A stretch of 64,000 nucleotides of DNA from Dactylosporangium sucinum (lineage in GTDB: Bacteria; Actinomycetota; Actinomycetes; Mycobacteriales; Micromonosporaceae). The DNA is taken from NCBI RefSeq assembly GCF_014647515.1, contig NZ_BMPI01000018.1, forward strand, positions 1 to 64,000, in the 5' to 3' direction. Below are positions 1 to 9,282 of the stretch, one piece after another. A program made the translations under genes and the position numbers. The notes beneath the pieces are model-generated. The model did no database searches and had not been told where the DNA came from. It saw only the letters and a list, made by a program, of their open reading frames with translations. The stretch's first letter is position 1, and each line of letters starts with the position of its first letter.

Positions 1-737
1 GTCACGCGCGTGTGGTCGAGCGTGCGCATCGCCGTGCCGAAGCCGGTGCCGGGCTCGCCGATGATCCGGTTCGCCGGAATGCGCACATTGTCGAGATAAA
101 CCTCGCGCGTCGGGGAGCCCTTGATGCCGAGCTTCTTCTCGGGTGCGCCGAAGCTCACACCAGGGTCCGACTTCTCGACCACGAACGCCGAGATGCCGCG
201 CGAGCGGGCGGACGGATCGGTGACCGCGAACACGGTGTAGTACTCGCTGACGCCCGCGTTGGTGATCCAGCGCTTGACGCCGTTGAGCACCCAGGTGTCG
301 CCGTCCAGCTCGGCGCGGGTCTTCATGCCGGCCGCGTCGCTGCCGGCCTCGGGCTCGGACAGGCAGTACGAGAACATCGCGTCGCCGCGGGCCACCGGCG
401 TGAGGTAGCGCTGCTTGAGCTCTTCGGAGCCCGCCAGCAGCAGCGGCATCGTCCCCAGCTTGTTGACGGCCGGGATGAGCGACGACGAGGCGCAGGCCCG
501 CGCGACCTCCTCGATGACGATCGCGGTGGCGAGGGCGTCCGCCCCGGCGCCGCCGTACTCGACCGGGACGTGCGGGGCGTGGAAGTCGCCGGCGCGCAGC
601 GCGTCGTAGGACGCCTGCGGGAACTCGCTGTTCTCGTCGGCGGCGGCCGCATTGGGCGCGACCTTGCCGTCACACACCGCGCGGACGGCTTCACGAATCG
701 CGACGTGCTCCTCGGGCAGCTGGAACGCCTCGAACAC
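1..737 (-). CDS. Acyl-CoA dehydrogenase (C-terminus cut by window edge)
   Basis: Flavoprotein of the acyl-CoA dehydrogenase family, which catalyses alpha,beta-desaturation of acyl-CoA thioesters (FAD-dependent, cytoplasmic). The 245 visible residues open with VFEAFQLPEEHVAIREAVR, the usual helical N-terminal domain. The family signature around SYCLSEPEAGSDAAGMKTRA follows at about residues 128-147, then the flavin-contacting segment WITNAG and the beta-domain up to AMRTLDHTRV. The GTG start is preceded by a GAGGGG element about seven bases upstream. The catalytic glutamate region and C-terminal helical domain lie beyond position 1, so substrate length cannot be judged. It is divergent from the UDP-glucose dehydrogenase gene across 243 bases. 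Family assignment is secure; the specific substrate is unknown. Confidence 0.93.
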   Translation of the reverse strand, partial: MFEAFQLPEEHVAIREAVRAVCDGKVAPNAAAADENSEFPQASYDALRAGDFHAPHVPVEYGGAGADALATAIVIEEVARACASSSLIPAVNKLGTMPLLLAGSEELKQRYLTPVARGDAMFSYCLSEPEAGSDAAGMKTRAELDGDTWVLNGVKRWITNAGVSEYYTVFAVTDPSARSRGISAFVVEKSDPGVSFGAPEKKLGIKGSPTREVYLDNVRIPANRIIGEPGTGFGTAMRTLDHTRV

Positions 738-980
738 GACAACCCCCTCGTCACAAAGGACCTGAGCAGGCGTTCAGGCGCCCGCGAGGGTGAGCATACC
801 GGCGAGTAACGAAGGAGCCGGAAGCGCACCGGCCGAGGAGGGACTATCCTCGCCGAAGCAACGTCGGCCAGACCCGGTCCTATACGCCACAAGTGTCCGT
901 TCTTTCGGGTGTTTGCGAGAAATCGTGCGGGGAAAGCGGGCAGGTCGGCGGCGCAGACCTCGATCGAGCGGAGACAAGGC

Positions 981-2402
981 GTGACCATCGCGTACCCGAG
1001 CACCCCACCCGTTGTAGCGGCGCCGTCCGGGTCGGCCCGGCCACGGCTGACCTTCCTCGGCACCGGCTACCTTGGCGCGACGTATGCCATCTGCTTCGCG
1101 GAGCTGGGCTATGAGGTGCTGGGCTTCGACATCGATGAGGCCAAGATCGCCAAGCTGGCCGGCGGCGACGTGCCGTTCCACGAGCCCGGCCTGGACGAGC
1201 TGCTGCGCAAGAACCTGTCGGCCGGCCGCCTGCGGTTCACGACGTCGTACGAGGAGGTCGCCGAGTTCGGCGACATCCACTTCATCTGCGTGGGCACCCC
1301 GCAGCGCCCCGACGGCATGGCCGCCGACCTGTCGCACGTCGAGAGCGCCGTCACCAACCTGGCGCCGCACCTGACCCGCAAGGCGCTCATTGTCGGCAAG
1401 TCGACCGTCCCGGTCGGCACCGCCGAGTGGATCGAGAACCTGGTCGGCCGGCACGCCGCCGAGGACCTCGGCATCGAGGTCGCCTGGAGCCCCGAGTTCC
1501 TGCAGGAGGGCGTCGCCGTCGAGGACGTGCTGCGCCCCAACCGGGTCATCTTCGGCGTCAAGTCCGACTGGGCCACCGGCATGCTGTATTCGGCGCACAA
1601 GGGCGTCTTCGACCTGGCCCTCACCGAGGACCGCGAGGTCCCGGTCGTCGTCACCGACTTCGCCACGGCCGAGCTGGTCAAGGTCGCCGCCAACGCGTTC
1701 CTCGCCACCAAGATCTCGTTCATCAACGCGATGGCGGAGGTCTGCGAGGCCGCCGGCGCCGACGTCACGCAGCTGGCCCGCTCGATCGGCTACGACGCCC
1801 GCATCGGCAACAAGTTCCTCCGGGCCGGCGTCGGCTTCGGCGGCGGCTGCCTGCCGAAGGACATCCGCGCGTTCCAGGCCCGCGCCCAGGAGCTCGGCGT
1901 CGGCGAGGCGCTGCGGTTCCTGCACGAGGTCGACCTGATCAACCAGCGCCGCCGCCAGAAGATCGTCCAGCTCTCCGCCGAGCTGCTCGACCGGCAGTAC
2001 GGGCCGGCCGGCCCGGACCTGGTCGGCACCCGGATCACCGTGCTGGGGGCCACCTTCAAGCCCAACTCCGACGACGTGCGCGACTCGCCCGCCCTGTCGG
2101 TGGTGCGCAAGCTGTCCCGCTCCGGCGCCGACGTCACCGTCTACGACCCGGAGGGCATGGACAACGCCCGCAACGACGTGGGCGACGTCACCTACGCGAA
2201 GACCCTCACCGATGCGGTCACCGGCGCCGACCTGGTCTGCGTGCTGACCGAGTGGGAGGAGTTCCGCAACACCGACCCCAACACGCTCAGCCCGCTCGTG
2301 ACCGCCAAGAAGGTCATCGACGGCCGCAACTGCCTCGACCCGGCGGTCTGGCTGGCGGCCGGCTGGGAGTACCGCGGCATGGGCCGCCCGGTCGTGAGCT
2401 GA
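981..2402 (+). CDS. UDP-glucose 6-dehydrogenase
   Basis: Oxidises UDP-glucose to UDP-glucuronate with two NAD+, supplying uronic acid for cell-surface glycans. The 473-residue protein fits the family. The Rossmann motif GTGYLG is at residues 27-32, followed by GFDIDEAKI. The middle domain contains SPEFLQEG, and the catalytic cysteine lies in GVGFGGGCLPKD (Cys290). The C-terminal UDP-binding domain has the typical GATFKPNSDDVRDSP. The GTG at 981 was chosen because GGAG lies about seven bases upstream; a longer open frame reaches 909 but adds only a basic, unconserved stretch. A TATACG box at 885-890 could be the -10 element. The gene stands alone between divergent and codirectional neighbours of unrelated function. 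A GDP-mannose dehydrogenase is less likely given the motif set. Confidence 0.94.
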   Translation: MTIAYPSTPPVVAAPSGSARPRLTFLGTGYLGATYAICFAELGYEVLGFDIDEAKIAKLAGGDVPFHEPGLDELLRKNLSAGRLRFTTSYEEVAEFGDIHFICVGTPQRPDGMAADLSHVESAVTNLAPHLTRKALIVGKSTVPVGTAEWIENLVGRHAAEDLGIEVAWSPEFLQEGVAVEDVLRPNRVIFGVKSDWATGMLYSAHKGVFDLALTEDREVPVVVTDFATAELVKVAANAFLATKISFINAMAEVCEAAGADVTQLARSIGYDARIGNKFLRAGVGFGGGCLPKDIRAFQARAQELGVGEALRFLHEVDLINQRRRQKIVQLSAELLDRQYGPAGPDLVGTRITVLGATFKPNSDDVRDSPALSVVRKLSRSGADVTVYDPEGMDNARNDVGDVTYAKTLTDAVTGADLVCVLTEWEEFRNTDPNTLSPLVTAKKVIDGRNCLDPAVWLAAGWEYRGMGRPVVS

Positions 2403-2552
2403 AGCCGACCCCGGATCTGCCTAGAAACTCCCGAACGAGCGGTTCGCTTTCGTCGATCGGCGAAACAAGGCATTCTTCCCAGTAAGGCGTGAACGACCCG
2501 GGGTGACCGCCCACGGCGGCCGCCCCGGATCGTGACCCGGGGGAGGAGTGGC

Positions 2553-5500
2553 GTGGAACCGTATCCGTGCCCGGCGTGTGGTGGCCCCGCCACCGAGGCC
2601 GGCTGCCGCAACTGCGGCCGCCCGCACGACCCCGACGCGGCGAACCTCGCCATGCTCCAGCGGATGGTCGCCTCACTGGAGCAGAAGAAGCGCGACCTGA
2701 CGGACGACACCAAGTCGCTGCGCCTCCAGCTCGCCCACGCCTCCGCGCAGCGCGACAGCCTGCGCCGCAAGGTCAAGGCCCAGCTCGATGCCGAGCAGGC
2801 CGGGCAGGCCGCCAAGACCCGCCGCCTGCCGCTGCTGCGCAAGACGCCCCCGGTGGAGAGCGCGCCGCCGGCCGTCTACCGGGCACCGGCTCCGGCTCCG
2901 GCGTCGGCGGCGTCGGCGGCACCGACGGCGACGACGGCGACGACGGCAACGGGGGAGCAGCAGCGGTACTCGCCCCGCGCACCGCACGCGGTCGAGAGCG
3001 GCCACGCGAGCGACACGCCGACCGGCGCGGCCGGGCACCCGCCGGTCCTGGCCCCGGAGCGGCCCCGCATCGCGCCGCTGCCCCAGATGCGCCGCCGCCA
3101 CGGCGGTGACGACGGCGCCGGTCCGGCCGCCGACAAGCCCGAGGCCACCCAGTCGAGCATGCAGGCGTCGGTGCTGGCGCTCGGCGGCCTGCTGCTGGCC
3201 GGCGCCGCGATCGTGCTGACCGTCGACGCGTTCGGCACGATCGGCACCGTCGGCCGGGTCGTCTCGCTGGCCCTCATCACCGCGGTCGCGCTCGCCCTGC
3301 CGCTCGTGCTGGTCCGCCGCGGGCTCAGCGCCACGGCCGAGACGGTCGCGTCGGTCGCGCTCCTGCTCGTGCTGCTCGACGGGTACGTCGTGCGCTCCGA
3401 GAGGCTGCTCGGGGCGGACCGCATCGAGTTCACCGTCTATCTCGGCATCGTGTGCCTCGCCACGGCCGGCGTCGCCGCCGTGTACAGCATGCAGAGCCAT
3501 CTCATCGCCTCGCGGTACGCCACCCTCATCGCCCTGCAGCCGGTCCTGCCGCTGCTCGCCTTCGACGCGATCAAGGGCCCGACCGGGCTCTCCCTGGCGC
3601 TGTCCGGCGTGGCCCTCATCGACCTCGGGTTCGCCGTCGGGCTGAAGCAGTCGGTGCAGCGGCGCCTCGACGCCCACCAGGACGACGCGGCCGCCGAGGA
3701 CGAGCCGGCGCACACCGGCAAGACCAACCGCATCGCCGACGCCCTCATGCGCGACATGGCCTGGGCGCTGTTCGCCCTCGCCTTCGCGGTCGCGCTGGGC
3801 GCCGCGCTCGTCGCGCTCGTGACCACCGACACGCTGCCGGAGACCCTGCGGGCCGCGGGCGTCACGCTGCTCGCCGCCGGGGTCGGCGTCGCCGGCTCGC
3901 TGTCGTGGCGGCGCGGCGGCGTGCCCGACGTCGCCGCCGGCATCGCCACCGTTGCCGTCATCGCGGCGATCTCCCGCGTCGGCGCGGTCGCGTTCCCGGG
4001 CCTCATGCTGCTGTTCCTGGCGCTCGCCGTGGCGGTCGCCGCGCTCGGGGTGATCGCGCTGCCGGCCGACGCGCGCCGCGGCCCGCGCAGCGCCGTGTCG
4101 GTCGCCGCGGTCGTCGGCGGGCTGCTGCTCGTCGTCGGCGTCGCGCCGGGCATCGCGGCCACGCTGCGGGCGGTCTGGCCGGTCTGGGGGGCCGCCGAGG
4201 AGCACTACCGCGCCCGGGTCGACCTCGCCGTCGGCCCGTTCGGCTGGCAGTACGTCCTGGCCGCCGTCCTGCTCACCGGCGCCGGCGTGCTCATGCTGCT
4301 CGAGGACATCGCGCTGCGCACCGACGTCGCGGTCGTCGGCGCGGCGCTCACCGTGCTCATCGCCCCGGCCGCGCTCGGGCTGGGCTGGCTGACCGTCCCC
4401 ACCCTCGCGGTGTCCGGCGCGGTCGCGGCCGGCGCCTACTCGCTGCGGGTGCGCGCGACCCGCACCGCCTGGATCCTGCTCGGAGCGGCGCTCGGCCTCG
4501 GCCTGTACGCGGCCGCGGCCAGCCTCGCCCGCCCGGCGGCCACCACCATCACGCTGCTGACCATCGCGGTGGCGGGTACCGCGATCGCCGTCCTCCCGCG
4601 GCTGAACCAGCCCGAGGGCACCCAGCCGACGCGGGTCGGCCGCATCGTCTCCGACGCCGCCGCGGGAGGGGCGCTCTTCGCGTTCCCCGGCGCCGCCGCC
4701 TCCGGCGCCTCGATCGTCTTCGGCGGCCTCGCCGGCGGCGCGACGGTCGTGCTGGTGCTGAGCTACCTCGCCCTCGCCGTCACCCTCGGGTTCGCCGCCA
4801 TCACGCAGGTGGCCCGGGGCGAGCAGAGCCCGCCGCTGCTGGTGGGCGCCACCGCCGGCGCCGGCGCGGTCGCGGTCGCGGCCGTCGTCGTCTCGGGCGC
4901 CACCACCATCGACCTCGTCATCGCCGTCCTCATGCTTATCGCCGCGGCGATGCTCTGGGCCGCGCCCCGGCTCGACGACCGGCGGACGTTCGGCGTCGAG
5001 TTCACCGGCGCCGACGCGGCCGCGGCCGCCGTGACCATCGCGGCCATCGGCGCCGTCGCCCGCGCCGTCTCCCTCGCCGCCTCCGGCATCGAGGTCGTGA
5101 CCCTCGCCCTGCTCGTCTTCGCCGTCGCGGTCGCCGCCCGGACGCTGCCCGCGGGCTGGCGCCGCGGCCCGGTCGCCGGCGCCGCCGCGGTCGGGTTCGG
5201 CACCGGCGTGTACGCCGGGGCCCTGTCGATCATCGGCGCGGTCGGCGTCATCCGCGCCGCCAGCCCGCCGTGGAAGGCCGACCTCGGCGCCGGCTGGCTG
5301 GCCACCGCCACCGACGCGGCCTCGTTCGGCTGGCAGGTGCCGATCGCGCTGCTCCTGCTGGCCGGGGCGTCCGCGATCGCGCTGCCGCAGCCGTACGGCG
5401 ACGACACCGCCGCGGCCGCCGTGGCCCTGGCCGCGCTCGGCGCCCCGATCGGGCTCGGCCTGGGCTGGCAGGCGCCGATGGTGCTCGGCTGGCTCGCGGC

Positions 5501-7580
5501 CACCGGCATCGCCGCCTGGGCGAGCTTCGCGCGCAGCTGGCGCGGCGCCACCACGCGGCTCGGCGCGGCGCTGGTCGCGGGCCTGTTCGCGGCCGGCGCG
5601 AGCCTTGTGCGGCCCGGCGCGACCGCCGGCACGCTGACCGCCCTCGGGGTCAGCGCCGCCCTCATCGCGGTCCTGGCCCGCGTCGTCGCGCAGCGCCGCG
5701 GCGACACCACCGACGACGGGCCGCTCACGCTCGTCGGCGGCACCGCCGTCGCCGGCGCGCTCTTCGCCTTCGCGGGCGCGGCCGCGGCCATGGTCGGCGG
5801 CCTGCACCCCGACCGGACCAGCACGATCCTCATCGCCGGCCTGGCGACGAGCGCCGTCGGGCTGGCCGCCGCCGCGGCCGGGGCGCAGCAGGCGCCGGGG
5901 TACCTGCCGTACGTCACCGCCGGCGTCGCCGTCTCCGCGACCGCGACCGCCGTGGTCGCCCTGTTCGTGCAGCGTGACGGCGCGATCGTCTACGCCGCCG
6001 CGGCGGCCCTGCTGGGCGTGCTCGCCGAGCTGCTGCGGGCGACCCGGTTCGAGCCCGGCGACGAGTACGAGCCGGTGCGCGGGTTCCGGCCGGACCGCGA
6101 GGGCGCGTTCTCCGGCCGCTGGCAGCGGCCCCGCATGCCGCGCAACTTCGCGCTCGGGGTGGCCATGGCCGCCGGGGTCCCGGCCGCCATCGTCGTCGTC
6201 TTCATCGCGCCGGCGGTGCTCGCGGCGCTCGCCGGCCCGTACCGCTGGGTCCTCCATCCCTGGACCGGCACCCCCGCGACCGCGTCCGACCTGGGCGACC
6301 TGAGCCGCTACGCGGGCAACAACACCCACGTCCTGGGCGCGTTCCTGCTCACCGTGGCCGGCGCGCTCATGGCGGTCGGGCTCGGCGGCAGCGGCCAGGC
6401 GGTCGCCAACCGGGCGGTGGCGATCGTCGTGCCGAGCGCGGCGCTCACCCTGCTCATCGCCCCGGCCGCGCTCTACGCGCCGTGGCCGGTGCAGCCCACG
6501 CTGGCCCTGCTGGTGGCCACGATCGCCGGCCTCGGCCTGGCGCTGACCGTGCCCCCGGACCGGGGCGGGCCGGACGCCACCCTGATGATCAACGCGCGGC
6601 GGCTGGTGTTCGCGATCGCGGTACTGGCGGCCGGCGCGGGCGGCGCCGGAAGCCTCGCGACGCGCTCGCAGACCCTGGCCTGGCTGGCCGGCTCGGTCGT
6701 GGTCGGCGCCGTCGGCGGCATCTGGGGCCGCACCGCGACGGCCCGCATGCTCGGCTGGCACGTGGCCGCGTCGACCGCGCAGGGCTTCGCGCTGGCCGCC
6801 GGGCTGGCGGCCGGCCTGAGCCTCAAGCAGTGCGCGTTCCCGCTGCTCATCATGGCGACGCTGCTGCTGGTGCTGGGCGCGGCGCTGCCCCGCCTGCGGC
6901 CTTCCCCGACCATCACCCGCGAGGCGATGACGGTCGAGGCCGCCGGGTACGCCGGCGCCGTCATCGCCGTGCTGCTCACCCTCGGCTCGCCGGCCCACAC
7001 CGCGGCCGCCCTGACCGCCCTCGGCGCCGTCCTGGGCCTGTCCGCGGCCCGGAAGGGGCGCAGCGGCCGGCAGCGCACGATCCTCGTCGTCGCCGCGTCG
7101 GTCGCCGAGCTGCTGGCGATCTGGCTGCTGCTGGTGACGGTCAAGGTCGCCCTCCCCGAGGCGTACACCCTGCCGTTCGCCGCCCTCGCCCTGATCACCG
7201 GCCTGATCGAGATCCGCAACCGGCCGGAGCTGGGCAGCTGGCTCGCCTACGGCCCGGCGCTGGTCGCCGGCTTCGCACCCAGCCTGGTGATCGCGGTCAT
7301 CGACACCGAGTCGCCGGAGCTGCGCCGCGTGCTGCTGATCCTGGCCGCGGTGATCACGGTGGCGATCGGCGCCGTCCGCCGGCAGAAGGCCCCGGTCGCG
7401 GTGGGCGCGGCGGTGACGGTCATCGCCACGATCAACGAGCTGGTGCGCATCGACCTGCCCTGGTGGATGCAGCTGCTGCTGTACACCGGCACCGGCATCC
7501 TGCTCATCAGCCTGGGCGCGACGTACGAGCAGCGCCGCCGCCTGGACCGCCTGCGCGGCGCCTACCGCGACATGCGCTGA
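2553..7580 (+). CDS. Giant polytopic membrane protein with N-terminal zinc ribbon (SCO7613 C-terminal-domain-like)
   Basis: A 1675-residue protein of unknown function. It starts with a compact zinc ribbon (CPACGGPATEAGCRNCGRP, four Cys in two CxxC pairs), then a short coiled-coil-like stretch (about residues 30-75), then an Ala/Pro/Thr-rich linker. From about residue 200 to the end it is almost continuous hydrophobic helix, with several dozen likely membrane spans arranged in similar blocks of GA- and LA-rich helices. This matches the actinobacterial family named SCO7613 C-terminal domain-containing membrane proteins. The GTG at 2553 has GGAGG six bases upstream; an upstream in-frame GTG at 2532 lacks a ribosome site. 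No catalytic motif was recognised. Roles in envelope sensing or transport are conceivable but not shown by the sequence. Confidence 0.82.
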   Translation: MEPYPCPACGGPATEAGCRNCGRPHDPDAANLAMLQRMVASLEQKKRDLTDDTKSLRLQLAHASAQRDSLRRKVKAQLDAEQAGQAAKTRRLPLLRKTPPVESAPPAVYRAPAPAPASAASAAPTATTATTATGEQQRYSPRAPHAVESGHASDTPTGAAGHPPVLAPERPRIAPLPQMRRRHGGDDGAGPAADKPEATQSSMQASVLALGGLLLAGAAIVLTVDAFGTIGTVGRVVSLALITAVALALPLVLVRRGLSATAETVASVALLLVLLDGYVVRSERLLGADRIEFTVYLGIVCLATAGVAAVYSMQSHLIASRYATLIALQPVLPLLAFDAIKGPTGLSLALSGVALIDLGFAVGLKQSVQRRLDAHQDDAAAEDEPAHTGKTNRIADALMRDMAWALFALAFAVALGAALVALVTTDTLPETLRAAGVTLLAAGVGVAGSLSWRRGGVPDVAAGIATVAVIAAISRVGAVAFPGLMLLFLALAVAVAALGVIALPADARRGPRSAVSVAAVVGGLLLVVGVAPGIAATLRAVWPVWGAAEEHYRARVDLAVGPFGWQYVLAAVLLTGAGVLMLLEDIALRTDVAVVGAALTVLIAPAALGLGWLTVPTLAVSGAVAAGAYSLRVRATRTAWILLGAALGLGLYAAAASLARPAATTITLLTIAVAGTAIAVLPRLNQPEGTQPTRVGRIVSDAAAGGALFAFPGAAASGASIVFGGLAGGATVVLVLSYLALAVTLGFAAITQVARGEQSPPLLVGATAGAGAVAVAAVVVSGATTIDLVIAVLMLIAAAMLWAAPRLDDRRTFGVEFTGADAAAAAVTIAAIGAVARAVSLAASGIEVVTLALLVFAVAVAARTLPAGWRRGPVAGAAAVGFGTGVYAGALSIIGAVGVIRAASPPWKADLGAGWLATATDAASFGWQVPIALLLLAGASAIALPQPYGDDTAAAAVALAALGAPIGLGLGWQAPMVLGWLAATGIAAWASFARSWRGATTRLGAALVAGLFAAGASLVRPGATAGTLTALGVSAALIAVLARVVAQRRGDTTDDGPLTLVGGTAVAGALFAFAGAAAAMVGGLHPDRTSTILIAGLATSAVGLAAAAAGAQQAPGYLPYVTAGVAVSATATAVVALFVQRDGAIVYAAAAALLGVLAELLRATRFEPGDEYEPVRGFRPDREGAFSGRWQRPRMPRNFALGVAMAAGVPAAIVVVFIAPAVLAALAGPYRWVLHPWTGTPATASDLGDLSRYAGNNTHVLGAFLLTVAGALMAVGLGGSGQAVANRAVAIVVPSAALTLLIAPAALYAPWPVQPTLALLVATIAGLGLALTVPPDRGGPDATLMINARRLVFAIAVLAAGAGGAGSLATRSQTLAWLAGSVVVGAVGGIWGRTATARMLGWHVAASTAQGFALAAGLAAGLSLKQCAFPLLIMATLLLVLGAALPRLRPSPTITREAMTVEAAGYAGAVIAVLLTLGSPAHTAAALTALGAVLGLSAARKGRSGRQRTILVVAASVAELLAIWLLLVTVKVALPEAYTLPFAALALITGLIEIRNRPELGSWLAYGPALVAGFAPSLVIAVIDTESPELRRVLLILAAVITVAIGAVRRQKAPVAVGAAVTVIATINELVRIDLPWWMQLLLYTGTGILLISLGATYEQRRRLDRLRGAYRDMR

Positions 7581-7587
7581 CGTCCGT

Positions 7588-7645
7588 CCATGATCGATGG
7601 AGCGTCCTGGCTGTCATGGCAGCCGGAACGCTCCATCGATCATGG
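7588..7645. repeat. Intergenic palindrome, family A copy 1
   Basis: Two perfect 18-base arms (7588-7605 and 7628-7645; arm core ATGATCGATGGAG) enclose a 22-base loop that is itself partly palindromic (GGCTG...CAGCC). It begins eight bases after the stop of the giant membrane protein gene. A closely similar element lies at 54719-54774. There is no T-run after the stem, so it is not a typical terminator. It sits exactly at the truncated 5' end of the LysR fragment. Confidence 0.85.
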
Positions 7646-8216
7646 CTACCGCGCCGCGCCGCGCCCCGGCGCCCGGCTGGCCGGGTCGTTCGCCCGCGAA
7701 CGGCCCGGGGCGCGGGTCAACCTCGACCTGGCCGGCGACGACGAGATCCCGCAGCGGATCCGGGACGGCGCCAGCGAGGTCGGCCTGGTGTACCTCCCCG
7801 CCGCCCGGCCCGGCCTGACCGAGGTCGAGCTCGGCGTGCACGAGCTCGTGCTCGCCTACCCGCCGAGGACGACGCCGCCGCCCCGGATCCAGCTGCGGAC
7901 CCTCAACGGCGCCACGCTGCTCGGCGTGCCCGAGGGCAGCGCGCCCCGGCTCGTCGTCGAGGCGGCCCTGCGCGCGGCCGGCGTGCGCACCCGCGTCGCC
8001 ATCGAGGCCGGCCGCCGCGACCTGCTCGTCGAGCTGGTGCTCGCCGGGGCCGGCCCCGCCTTCCTCACCGACGCCGCCGCCCCGGCGGCCGCCGCGCGCG
8101 GCGCCGTCGTCCGCCGGCTCGACCCGCCCCTGCGCCTGCCGTACGGGCTCGTGCACCGCACCGCCGAACTGTCCACCGCCGCCGCCGCATTCGTGGAGCA
8201 CGCGTTACGCAGCTGA
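7590..8216 (+). pseudogene. LysR-type regulator fragment lacking the DNA-binding domain
   Basis: The open frame begins with an ATG inside the palindrome at 7588-7645. From about 7668 it is homologous to the substrate-binding domain of the LysR regulator just downstream: LAGSFARERPGARV pairs with LAGPLAAFHRRHSAVPV, then EVGLVYLPAARPGL with ELGLSYLPVRHPGL. The winged helix-turn-helix (about 90 residues) and first subdomain strand are missing, and the 5' edge is occupied by the palindrome. The remaining 180 or so residues are intact to a normal C-terminus, with no internal stop, so loss is recent or the domain is still expressed. No ribosome site precedes a plausible start. It is best read as the remnant of a tandem LysR pair. 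Confidence 0.72.
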
Positions 8217-8269
8217 ACCGGGTCCAGAGCCGATCGGCCCCGGCCAAACCAGACGAAGGGGGAACCGCC

Positions 8270-9040
8270 GTGGACCTGCGCCGTCTCGAGCACTTCCTGG
8301 CCGTCGCCGACCACGGCACCGTGACGGCCGCCGCGCTCGCCCTGCACGTCGCCCAGCCCGCGCTGTCGCAGTCGATCAAGAGCCTCGAACGCGACCTGGG
8401 CGTCGAGCTGTTCGAGCGGCGCGGCCGGCGCCTCGCGCTCACGCCCGACGGCAAGGCGCTGCTCGACCCGGCCCGGCGGGTGCTGGCCGACCTGGCCGCG
8501 GCGAAGGCGGCGGTGACCGGCGTGATCGGGCTGACCGCCGGGCGGCTCGACGTGGCCGTGCACGACGGCCTCGCCGTGGGGCTCGCGGGCCCGCTCGCGG
8601 CGTTCCACCGCCGCCACTCGGCGGTCCCGGTCCGGGTGCACACCGCGCGCGACGAGGACGAGATCGTGCGGTACGTCGTCGACGGCCACTGCGAGCTGGG
8701 CCTGAGCTACCTGCCGGTGCGCCATCCCGGGCTGGCCGTGCGCGAGGTCGGCACGCAGGAGCTGCTGCTCGCGCTGCCGCCCGGGGGCGCCGAGGGGGAC
8801 GAACCCCAGGTGCGCTGCGGGCATCCCGACGCGGTGGTACCGCTGGTGCTGGCCGGTGGCGGCGCCGCGCTCGTCTCCGCGCGCCAGGCGGTCGCGGCCG
8901 AGCGGGGCGGCGCGACGATCAAGCGGGATCGAAGCCGGCCGTTCGGCCTGCTGCACCGGCCGGGCCAGCTGTCCCCGGCCGCCCGCCGACTCACACGGAT
9001 CGTCTATGGGCCCGATGGAATTCGGTCTTTGTCATCCTGA
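8270..9040 (+). CDS. LysR-family transcriptional regulator (short effector domain)
   Basis: DNA-binding regulator: the N-terminal winged helix-turn-helix (residues 1-60, MDLRRLEHFLAVADHG then AQPALSQSIKSLERDLGVELF) is canonical. The effector-binding domain follows but the protein is only 256 residues, against about 300 normally. Alignment to the upstream fragment shows that some 35-45 residues are absent between LLLALPPG and VPLVLAGGGAALV, part of the second alpha/beta subdomain. The GTG start follows a purine-rich AAGGGGGAA. Family convention and position suggest it could control the adjacent DUF3311/symporter operon, a monocarboxylate-type uptake system, but no binding site was identified. 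It may also sense nothing if the deletion has broken the pocket. Confidence 0.85.
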   Translation: MDLRRLEHFLAVADHGTVTAAALALHVAQPALSQSIKSLERDLGVELFERRGRRLALTPDGKALLDPARRVLADLAAAKAAVTGVIGLTAGRLDVAVHDGLAVGLAGPLAAFHRRHSAVPVRVHTARDEDEIVRYVVDGHCELGLSYLPVRHPGLAVREVGTQELLLALPPGGAEGDEPQVRCGHPDAVVPLVLAGGGAALVSARQAVAAERGGATIKRDRSRPFGLLHRPGQLSPAARRLTRIVYGPDGIRSLSS

Positions 9041-9063
9041 AGACCGCGCACTGTGATCGACCC

Positions 9064-9282
9064 GTGGCGAACGAGCGATCCAACCGGAAGTGGCACGCGC
9101 TGCTGGTCGTGCCCACCGTGGCGCCGTTGCTGGTGCCCCTCTACAACCGGGCCGACCCGACCCTCTGGGGCGTGCCGTTCTTCTACTGGTACCAGCTCGC
9201 GTGCGCGGTGCTGGCCATCGTCGTCATCTCCGTCGTGTACCTCGCGACCCGCAAGCCCGACGTGTGGCAGGTGCGCCGATGA
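9064..9282 (+). CDS. DUF3311 small membrane protein (symporter partner)
   Basis: A 72-residue protein with two predicted membrane helices (about residues 10-27 and 40-62) and the polar start MANERSNRKWH. It has the hallmarks of DUF3311, a family almost always encoded directly before a solute:sodium symporter and presumed to be its small accessory subunit. The stop codon overlaps the ATG of the symporter gene (ATGA at 9279-9282), so translation is probably coupled. The GTG start is 23 bases after the LysR gene stop; no strong Shine-Dalgarno sequence is visible. Confidence 0.82.
   Translation: MANERSNRKWHALLVVPTVAPLLVPLYNRADPTLWGVPFFYWYQLACAVLAIVVISVVYLATRKPDVWQVRR

Noticed and set aside
323..1063. 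A 246-codon minus-strand frame overlapping the acyl-CoA dehydrogenase gene
   Set aside because: It is out of frame with the dehydrogenase, runs across the divergent promoter region and has Arg/Ser/Pro-rich shadow composition.
2673..6998. A very long open frame on the minus strand inside the giant membrane protein gene
   Set aside because: It is a GC-bias shadow: composition is Arg/Gly/Gln/Asp low complexity without any domain, and the plus-strand frame has clear membrane helices and a zinc ribbon.
7588..7645. Ordinary rho-independent terminator
   Set aside because: There is no T-run, and a second copy with the same arms and loop exists at 54719-54774, which points to a dispersed repeat.
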